Notes under the pieces: model-generated
What the model saw: only the letters and a program-made list of their open reading frames with translations
What the model was told of the DNA's origin: nothing
The model's database searches: none
Made by a program: the position numbers and the translations under genes
In this document: positions 7,405 through 13,155 of the stretch, one piece after another
How the letters are laid out: every line of letters begins with the position of its first letter
Numbering within the stretch: position 1 is the first letter of the stretch
From: Chloroflexota bacterium
Lineage (GTDB): Bacteria > Chloroflexota > Dehalococcoidia > SAR202 > UBA11138
Assembly (NCBI GenBank): GCA_022566975.1
Contig: JADFHV010000021.1
Location: 1-13,155, forward strand
Direction of reading: 5' to 3'
Length of the DNA: 13,155 nucleotides

Positions 7405-8622
7405 ATGGCCTCCATGCTTGAGCTTGTTCACGACGGAAGCGTGACATCTCCAAGAGGATATCTTGCCGGGGCTACCTACGCCGGGCTCAAGACCCTGGAG
7501 GAGGACGCACTGGACCTGGGCATTCTGGTGTCGCAGGAGCCGGCGGCGCTGGCGGCGACGTTCACGACCAATCGTATCGAGTCTCCCTCGGTCACACTGA
7601 GCCGGCAGCGCGCGTCAAAAAGCGTCGCCAAGGGAGTGGTCGCCAACAGCGGGTGCGCCAACTGTTGCGTAGGCTCGCAGGGCTTGGCGGACGCCAAGGA
7701 GCTGGCATTTCTTGCCGCCAACCACGTCGGCATCGGGCCCGAGGAGATGCTGGTCTGCAGCACGGGGATGATTGGCGTGGAGCTGCCGATGGCCCTTCTG
7801 CGTCAGAACGTCGGGAACGTCAACGTCACGGCCGACGGCGGCCATATGTTCGCGAGAGCCATCATGACCACCGATACGCGCCCGAAGGACATGGCCGTGT
7901 CGTTGGAGATGGACGGCCGGAGGATAACGATCGGCGGCACCGCCAAGGGAGTCGGCATGGTCCATCCCAACATGGCCACCATGCTGGCTTTCATCACCAC
8001 CGACGCCGCTGTGGAGCCGGGCTTCCTCGCGACGGCGCTGAGGCAGGCCGTTGGTGTCTCCTTTAACATGATCGACGTGGACGGCGACCAGAGCACCAAC
8101 GACACCGTGCTGCTGTTCGCCAACGGAGCGGCGGGCGGACCGACCGTCGAAGTCGGCTCGGACTCAGGGGACGCCTTTCAAGACGCGCTCACCTACGTAT
8201 GCACCGGTCTTGCCAAGGAGCTGACGAGGGACGGGGAGGGAGCGCAGCACCTGGTCGAGGTCGTGGTCGACGGCGCCAGGACCGAGGCTGACGCCCGGGT
8301 CGCCGCGAGGGAAATCGCCTCCTCTTCCCTGGTGAAGGCTATGGTGCACGGCCTGGACCCCAACTGGGGGCGTATCATGATGGCCTTGGGCAAGAGCGGG
8401 GTCGAGGTGGACGAGTCCAAGATAGATATCTTCGTAAGCGACATCCATATCGTGCACGGTGGGATCGCGATTCCCTACTTCAGGGACGCCGTGGTCAGCG
8501 CTATGAACGTACCCGAGGTAGGGTTCCGAATCAGCCTCAACTTGGGAGAGGGTAGTGCCACCGCCTGGGGTTGCGATCTTACGGAAGAGTACGTGACCTT
8601 CAACTCCGCCTACAGCACGTAG
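7405..8622 (+). CDS. argJ: glutamate N-acetyltransferase / ornithine acetyltransferase ArgJ
   Basis: Transfers the acetyl group from N-acetylornithine to glutamate, closing the acetyl cycle of arginine synthesis; some ArgJ also use acetyl-CoA. 405 aa, usual length. The family signatures are visible: SVTSPRGYLAGATYAGLK near the N-terminus (12-29), VANSGCANCCVG (79-90, normally NSGNANACTG), CSTGMIG (118-124), and KGVGMVHPNMATMLAF (181-196), where the proenzyme cleaves itself before Thr192, the catalytic nucleophile. The C-terminus ends in YVTFNSAYST, close to the family's usual YVxINAxYxT end. ATG 7405 lacks a strong Shine-Dalgarno (GGGAAAAG lies just upstream); ATG 7417 is an alternative. It is the first gene of an arg operon, and argC does not precede it. 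Whether it is mono- or bifunctional cannot be read from the sequence. Confidence 0.95.
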   Translation: MASMLELVHDGSVTSPRGYLAGATYAGLKTLEEDALDLGILVSQEPAALAATFTTNRIESPSVTLSRQRASKSVAKGVVANSGCANCCVGSQGLADAKELAFLAANHVGIGPEEMLVCSTGMIGVELPMALLRQNVGNVNVTADGGHMFARAIMTTDTRPKDMAVSLEMDGRRITIGGTAKGVGMVHPNMATMLAFITTDAAVEPGFLATALRQAVGVSFNMIDVDGDQSTNDTVLLFANGAAGGPTVEVGSDSGDAFQDALTYVCTGLAKELTRDGEGAQHLVEVVVDGARTEADARVAAREIASSSLVKAMVHGLDPNWGRIMMALGKSGVEVDESKIDIFVSDIHIVHGGIAIPYFRDAVVSAMNVPEVGFRISLNLGEGSATAWGCDLTEEYVTFNSAYST

Positions 8623-8648
8623 GGTCCGGTTCAGCCGACCGAGAATCG

Positions 8649-9539
8649 ATGGAACCTCAGGCGGACCAGGACGGTGCCCCCTTTTTCGGCACCCCGAACA
8701 GACCCTCGGACGCGCCGCTGGGGCCGCGTAGCCAAAGGAAGTTGATTGAGGAGAGCTCTGCCCATGGGACGATCGTAGTCAAGATCGGAGGAAGCACGCT
8801 TGGTGACCATGACACCACGCTGGAGGACCTTGTCACGCTGCAGCGCCAAGGTATCAACCCCGTGGTCGTCCATGGAGGCGGTAAGGTGATCACCGACTGG
8901 ATGGTCAAACAGGGAATAAGGCCCCGGTTCGTGCGGGGTCTCCGCGTGACCGACCCGCAGAGCCTGGATATCGTGGTGGCCGTGCTTACCGGTCTAATCA
9001 ACAAAGGTCTCGTGGTCTCGATCTCATCCCTGGGCGGTAAAGCGATGGGTATCAGTGGCGTCGATGGGGGGATGCTTCAGGCCGAGATCCAGGAGCCGGA
9101 GCTTGGGCTCGTCGGCCGGGTCGTCGGGGTGAACCGCGAGCCCATAGATGCGCTTTTGAAGGCGCAGTACATTCCTGTGATAGCGCCCGTCTCAGTCAAC
9201 CTCTCGGAGTCGTCTGCAAAGGGGGCCACACTGCTCAACGTCAACGCCGACACCGCGGCTGGCGAGATCGCGGCGGCTCTCGGCGCCGACCGTATCGTGT
9301 TCCTCACAGACGTCGAGGGCGTGCTGGACTCGTCTCGGCGTCTGATACCCAGGCTGACCGCCAGGCAGGCCAGGGGCCTGATGCGCTCCAACGTCGTGGC
9401 CGGCGGCATGGTACCGAAGCTAGAGGCGTGTCTGACGGCCCTGGAACAGAAGAGTGTCGCACAGATTCTGGATGGAAGAAAATCCCACGCGCTGCTGGAT
9501 AGCCTATCCGGTAAGACGATGGGGACTCGCGTTGGCTAG
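8649..9539 (+). CDS. argB: acetylglutamate kinase ArgB
   Basis: Phosphorylates N-acetylglutamate with ATP, the second step of arginine synthesis. 296 aa from ATG 8649, 26 nt after argJ; the frame is open upstream into argJ (TTG 8571), but those residues look non-coding. Amino acid kinase motifs are VVKIGGS with the phosphate-contacting lysine at 45, PVVVHGGGK (71-79), RGLRVTDPQSLDIV (96-109), LLNVNADTAAGEIAAALGADRIVFLTDVEGVL (195-226 overall) and GGMVPKLEA with the second active-site lysine at 257. Residues 1-40 are a low-complexity, polar extension unlike the usual N-terminal helix, so a later start such as a TTG near Leu32, just after AAAGGAAG, is possible. The C-terminus lacks the ELFTxxGxGT-type signature of arginine-inhibited kinases. 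A LysZ-like role in lysine synthesis is less likely given argJ next door. Confidence 0.94.
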   Translation: MEPQADQDGAPFFGTPNRPSDAPLGPRSQRKLIEESSAHGTIVVKIGGSTLGDHDTTLEDLVTLQRQGINPVVVHGGGKVITDWMVKQGIRPRFVRGLRVTDPQSLDIVVAVLTGLINKGLVVSISSLGGKAMGISGVDGGMLQAEIQEPELGLVGRVVGVNREPIDALLKAQYIPVIAPVSVNLSESSAKGATLLNVNADTAAGEIAAALGADRIVFLTDVEGVLDSSRRLIPRLTARQARGLMRSNVVAGGMVPKLEACLTALEQKSVAQILDGRKSHALLDSLSGKTMGTRVG

Positions 9540-9547
9540 GATGTCGC

Positions 9548-12337
9548 ATGGCCGGTAACTCCCAGCAAGAGCCTGACCTGCCCCAGGAGTTCGACCTGCC
9601 CCAGGTGCCCCCTTATACCGGGACGCTGGTGAAGTGGGGTGCCGTCGTCATTGGGCTGATCCTTCTCTTTGCGCTCCTTTCGTTTCTGAAGGGTATCTAT
9701 ACGGACTTGCTGTGGTTCGGCTCCCTGGATCTGCGCAGCGTCTACGTCAAGGTGCTGGTAACGCGTGTCGTGCTGTTCATCCTAGGAGCCGCGGTGGTCG
9801 CGGTAGGCCTCGTCGTCTCCCTCTACTTCGCCAACCGGCAGTCGGAAGGACCTCCTGTCGTCCCGGTGTCGCCCGAGGCCGTGGTCTTCCTGAGGAGGCT
9901 TGTCTTCTGGGGAAGCTTAGTTGTGGTGGTCATCCTGAGCGCGGTCTTCGGCGCCATAATGGCGTCCCATTGGGAGATATTCCTAAGATTCGCCAACTCG
10001 GTGCCGTTCGGCGAGACCGATCCCGTCTTCGAGAGAGACATCTCCTTTTACGTGTTCAAGCTGCCCGTCTACCAGTTTTTGCAGGGATGGTTCCTCGGCG
10101 CGTTCATCATAATGATGCTGGCATCGCTGGCGCTGAACTTTGTCAACTTCAGCGTGCGCGGCCTCCGTTTCGAGGTGACGCCGGGGTTGAAGGTCCAGGC
10201 GTCCATCATTGGGGCGGTCATCCTGTTCATCTTCGCCTGGGGCCACTGGCTGGACAGGTGGGACCTACTGCTCTCAGAGAACGGGGTGGTCTTCGGGGCC
10301 ACATACGCGGACCTCAACGCGAGGAAGCCGGCCCTGGTAATACTCACCATCATCGCCGCGGCCAGCGGCATCTTGATGCTGGTCAACGCCTACACGCGCG
10401 GCCTGCGCCTTCTGGTGGGAGCCGCGGCGCTGTGGATCGTGATGGCGCTAGGGCTGGGCGCGGCGTGGCCCGCATTGATGCAGCGGTTCACGGTGGGGCC
10501 CAACGAGTTTGCCAAGGAGGCGCCCTACATCCTTCGCAACATAGAGTTCACCCGCAGGGGATTTGGGCTGGGCCAGGTGGAGGAGGTGTTCTTCCCGGTG
10601 GACCCGTCCGGGGTAACCGCGGAGCTCATCAGCGCCAACCCTGAGACGATAAACAACATCCGGCTCTGGGACCCGCGCCCGCTCTCCTCCGTCTACAGGC
10701 AGCTACAGCTAATCCGGCCGTACTACGATTTCGGGGAAGCCGACGTGGACCGGTATACGATCAACGGAGAATACCGTCAGGTCCTATTATCGGCCCGAGA
10801 GGTCGCCCCCGAAAAGCTGTCGGACGAGGCGCAGACCTGGGTAAACAGGAGACTGGTCTATACGCACGGCATCGGTCTGGCTATGAGCCCTGTCACGGAA
10901 TTTACGTCTGAGGGGAGGCCTGAGTTTTTCGCGAAGGACATCCCCTCGAATGGAGTCATACCGATCGGTCTGGAGTCGTTGCCGGACAGTCCCGACCTGG
11001 TGGTGGCGAATCCTCGTATCTACTACGGGGAAAACACCGCGGACTACGTCATCGTCAATACCAAGACCGACGAGCTGGACTTTCAGACGGAGGAAGGCGA
11101 CCTGGTCCGCACCAACTATTTTGGCGACGGCGGCGTCCGCCTGAGCTCGTTTATCAAGCGGCTGGCCTACGCCTGGGAGTTCGGCGACGTCAATATCGTG
11201 ATCAGCGATGAGATCACAGGCGCCAGCCGGGTCCAGTACCGCAGGAGCGTCCAGGAGCGCATATCCACCGTCGCTCCGTTCCTCCGCCTGGACAAGGACC
11301 CGTACATCGTGGCGGCGGAGGGACGCCTCTTCTGGGTCCAGGACGCCTATACGACCTCCGACCGCTACCCTTATTCGGCAATGAACGTCGACCTGTTGGA
11401 GGGCTCCTTCAACTATATTCGCAACAGTGTAAAGGTGACCGTCGACGCCTTTGACGGTACGATGCGTTTCTACGTGTGGGATGAGTCCGATCCGCTGATC
11501 TTGACCTACCGGAAGATCTTCCCCAAGCTGTTCTCTTCCAAAGAGTCGATGCCACCGGGACTGCGAGCGCACGTACGCTACCCACAGGACCTGTTTACCT
11601 TCCAGGCCGACAAATACACCCGGTATCACATGCGAGAGTCCGAGAACTTCTACAACGACGAAGACCTGTGGTCCTTCTCCAACGAGAAGTTCGGCCAGAG
11701 CGCCGAGCTGCGGGTTGTCGAGCCCTACTACGTCATCATGAAGCTTCCGGGCGAGGAGACTGCGGAGTTCGTGCAGCTAATCCCCTACACTCCGAGCCAG
11801 CGTCAGAACCTGATCGGCTGGCTGGCGGCTCGAAGCGACGGCGAGAACTATGGCAAGCTGGTGGCCTTCAACTTCCCCAAGGACCGCCCGGTGGACGGGA
11901 CCGAGCAGGTGGAGGCCAAGATCGACAACGACCAGGACATCTCCGCCTGGTTCACCCTGCGCTGCACCGAGGGCTCCACGTGCATTCGGGGCAACCTGTT
12001 GGTGATTCCGGTGGGCAACAGCATCATCTACGCCGAGCCCATATACATCCAGGCGGAAGGGATCGAGTTTCCGGAGCTCAAACGGGTGATCCTGGCGACG
12101 GGCGAGAGAGTGGTGATGGAGGACTCGCTGGCGGAGGCCCTGGTGGCGCTGACAGCCACTGGGCCTGCACGGGCCGGGGTTGAGGCGCCGGCTGCCGGAG
12201 TGCCGGCTGGCGGAGAGCCGACGCAGACCGAGATTGACGCGCTGAACGACGCGGTGGAGGAGCTCAGGGAAGTCCTTACCAGCCTTGAGGAGGCCCTGGA
12301 GCGCCTCAGGGAGAAAGAGGAAGCGGGAGGTAAATAG
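9548..12337 (+). CDS. UPF0182 family integral membrane protein (COG1615)
   Basis: 929 aa, normal for this family of unknown function. The first third contains seven hydrophobic segments at about 30-49, 70-92, 117-138, 176-199, 217-236, 261-280 and 286-308. A large soluble, probably extracytoplasmic domain follows with family landmarks such as RLVYTHGIGLAMSPVTE, NPRIYYGENTADYVIVNTK, PYIVAAEGRLFWVQDAYTTSDRYPYS (given here only as landmarks) and NLLVIPVGNSIIYAEPIYIQ. The last ~45 residues (from about 883) are a charged, heptad-like helix that probably forms a coiled coil. The N-terminus repeats DLPQ twice from a direct DNA repeat. AGGA with 6-nt spacing supports ATG 9548. It starts 8 nt after argB and its stop touches the GTG of argD, so it is translated within the arg operon. 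No catalytic motif is recognisable; a transport or envelope role is guesswork. Confidence 0.92.
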   Translation: MAGNSQQEPDLPQEFDLPQVPPYTGTLVKWGAVVIGLILLFALLSFLKGIYTDLLWFGSLDLRSVYVKVLVTRVVLFILGAAVVAVGLVVSLYFANRQSEGPPVVPVSPEAVVFLRRLVFWGSLVVVVILSAVFGAIMASHWEIFLRFANSVPFGETDPVFERDISFYVFKLPVYQFLQGWFLGAFIIMMLASLALNFVNFSVRGLRFEVTPGLKVQASIIGAVILFIFAWGHWLDRWDLLLSENGVVFGATYADLNARKPALVILTIIAAASGILMLVNAYTRGLRLLVGAAALWIVMALGLGAAWPALMQRFTVGPNEFAKEAPYILRNIEFTRRGFGLGQVEEVFFPVDPSGVTAELISANPETINNIRLWDPRPLSSVYRQLQLIRPYYDFGEADVDRYTINGEYRQVLLSAREVAPEKLSDEAQTWVNRRLVYTHGIGLAMSPVTEFTSEGRPEFFAKDIPSNGVIPIGLESLPDSPDLVVANPRIYYGENTADYVIVNTKTDELDFQTEEGDLVRTNYFGDGGVRLSSFIKRLAYAWEFGDVNIVISDEITGASRVQYRRSVQERISTVAPFLRLDKDPYIVAAEGRLFWVQDAYTTSDRYPYSAMNVDLLEGSFNYIRNSVKVTVDAFDGTMRFYVWDESDPLILTYRKIFPKLFSSKESMPPGLRAHVRYPQDLFTFQADKYTRYHMRESENFYNDEDLWSFSNEKFGQSAELRVVEPYYVIMKLPGEETAEFVQLIPYTPSQRQNLIGWLAARSDGENYGKLVAFNFPKDRPVDGTEQVEAKIDNDQDISAWFTLRCTEGSTCIRGNLLVIPVGNSIIYAEPIYIQAEGIEFPELKRVILATGERVVMEDSLAEALVALTATGPARAGVEAPAAGVPAGGEPTQTEIDALNDAVEELREVLTSLEEALERLREKEEAGGK

Positions 12338-13155
12338 GTGACGACCGACTGGAAGGAGATCGAAAGCCGGTACTATATGTTCGTAGTCCGCCGGCAGCCG
12401 GTGGTAATAGTCCGGGGTGAGGGGACCAAGGTCTGGGACGACAACGGCAAGGAGTACCTGGACTTCACCGCGGGCTGGGCGGTCAACAACGTCGGTCACT
12501 CCAATCCGGTCGTCGCCGATGCCATAGCCGAGCAGGCCCGGACCCTTCTCCAGACCTCGAACCAGTTCTACTCGGTGCCCCAGCTACAGCTGGCGCAGAT
12601 TCTCATCGACAACAGCGCCCTCGATAGAATTTTCATATGCAACAGCGGCGCCGAGGCCAACGAGGGGGCCATCAAGCTGGCCCGCAAGTACGGCAAGCTC
12701 CACCGCAACGGCGCCTACGAGATAATCACCGCGTTCAACTCCTTCCACGGCCGGACGATGATGAACGTCGCGGCCACCGGACAGCCACACTACCAGGAGA
12801 TCTTTCAGCCCATCCCGGTAGGGTGCACCCACGTCGACTACGACGACGTCGAGGCCATCAAGGGGGCCACCACCGACAGGACCGCGGCGGTCATGCTGGA
12901 GCCCGTCCAGGGCGAGGGCGGCGTGAACATCCCGTCGCCGGGCTACTTTCGGCAGGTGCGGGAGTGGTGCGACGAGAACGACCTTCTACTGATATTAGAC
13001 GAGGTGCAGACCGGTCTTGGACGCCTGGGCACCATGTGGGGGTACGAGGCGTTCGACGTGGAGCCGGACATCATGACGCTGGCCAAGGCGCTGGGCGGCG
13101 GCGTGCCCATCGGGGCGTTCCTGGCCAAGGAGCGGGCGTGCGCCTTCGAGCCGGG
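12338..13155 (+). CDS. argD: acetylornithine aminotransferase ArgD, N-terminal two thirds
   Basis: A class III PLP-dependent aminotransferase that converts N-acetylglutamate semialdehyde and glutamate to N-acetylornithine. The frame starts with GTG at 12338, directly after the UPF0182 stop codon (TAG then GTG), with GGGAGG seven bases upstream. It stays open to the window edge, giving 272 codons of an expected ~400. Visible motifs are VWDDNGKEYLDFTAGWAVNNVGH (32-54 overall), the phosphate-binding SGAEANEGAIKLAR (103-116), SFHGRT, LEPVQGEGGV, the cofactor-binding LDEVQTGLGR with Asp221, and TLAKALGGGVPIGAF with the PLP lysine at 250. The 0-nt junction suggests translational coupling to the UPF0182 gene. 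Class III relatives (ornithine, 4-aminobutyrate or LysJ aminotransferases) look similar, but the argJ-argB context favours ArgD. Confidence 0.92.
   Translation, partial: MTTDWKEIESRYYMFVVRRQPVVIVRGEGTKVWDDNGKEYLDFTAGWAVNNVGHSNPVVADAIAEQARTLLQTSNQFYSVPQLQLAQILIDNSALDRIFICNSGAEANEGAIKLARKYGKLHRNGAYEIITAFNSFHGRTMMNVAATGQPHYQEIFQPIPVGCTHVDYDDVEAIKGATTDRTAAVMLEPVQGEGGVNIPSPGYFRQVREWCDENDLLLILDEVQTGLGRLGTMWGYEAFDVEPDIMTLAKALGGGVPIGAFLAKERACAFEP

Noticed and set aside
6829..7431. A complete 200-codon minus-strand gene covering the whole spacer and overlapping the GlcG/HbpS gene
   Set aside because: Only the middle part (7045-7263) resembles a protein family; both flanks are non-coding or in the wrong frame of GlcG/HbpS, so it is kept only as a transposase remnant.
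9634..10644. 336-codon plus-strand ORF in another frame of the UPF0182 gene
   Set aside because: Translation is arginine/glycine-rich with no hydrophobic pattern, while the overlapping frame gives seven clean membrane segments.
10787..11629. 280-codon antisense ORF opposite the UPF0182 gene
   Set aside because: Shadow of a strongly supported gene; no start signal or recognisable domain.

Overview
This high-GC (roughly 60%) bacterial window runs from the 3' part of a 23S rRNA gene into a stretch of housekeeping and metabolic genes. The gene set (a primary-type sigma-70 factor, an argJ-argB-argD run, a UPF0182/COG1615 membrane protein, a CoxL/XdhB-type molybdenum hydroxylase subunit, a GlcG/HbpS protein), the GC content and a 23S gene with no adjacent 5S suggest an environmental Chloroflexota lineage such as Dehalococcoidia/SAR202. 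That placement is inference from gene content; nothing in the window proves it, and Actinomycetota-like features, such as the C1xU72 mismatch of the initiator tRNA, are also present.

Region 1 (1-1333) is RNA: the last ~1050 nt of 23S rRNA, a spacer of ~165 nt with no 5S gene, an initiator tRNA-Met and a rho-independent terminator. The spacer holds a degenerate 7-nt periodic array (1070-1146) and a broken copy of the tRNA 5' half, in which a 16-nt palindrome replaces most of the D-arm. Nearly the same palindrome forms an enlarged helix tip in the 23S at 9-24.

Region 2 (1457-4040, plus strand) has an RpoD-like sigma factor with a large divergent insertion between regions 1.2 and 2, followed closely by a Gfo/Idh/MocA-family oxidoreductase.

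Region 3 (4102-6986, minus strand) reads from right to left: a GlcG/HbpS (DUF336) protein, a full-length molybdopterin-binding hydroxylase subunit without its Fe-S and FAD partners, and a 28-codon small ORF with a strong Shine-Dalgarno that lies in a hairpin.

Region 4 (6987-7404, 418 nt) is the divergent spacer. It holds the decayed N-terminal piece of a REP-associated/IS200-like tyrosine transposase on the minus strand, and an extended -10 promoter plus a GC-rich leader hairpin before argJ.

Region 5 (7405-13155, plus strand) is a tight operon: argJ, argB, a 929-aa UPF0182 seven-helix membrane protein and argD (cut by the window edge). Junctions are 26, 8 and 0 nt. ArgJ supplies the acetyl cycle (acetylornithine + glutamate to ornithine + acetylglutamate), ArgB phosphorylates acetylglutamate and ArgD makes acetylornithine. 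ArgC is not in the window. The UPF0182 gene between argB and argD is the functional unknown of the operon.
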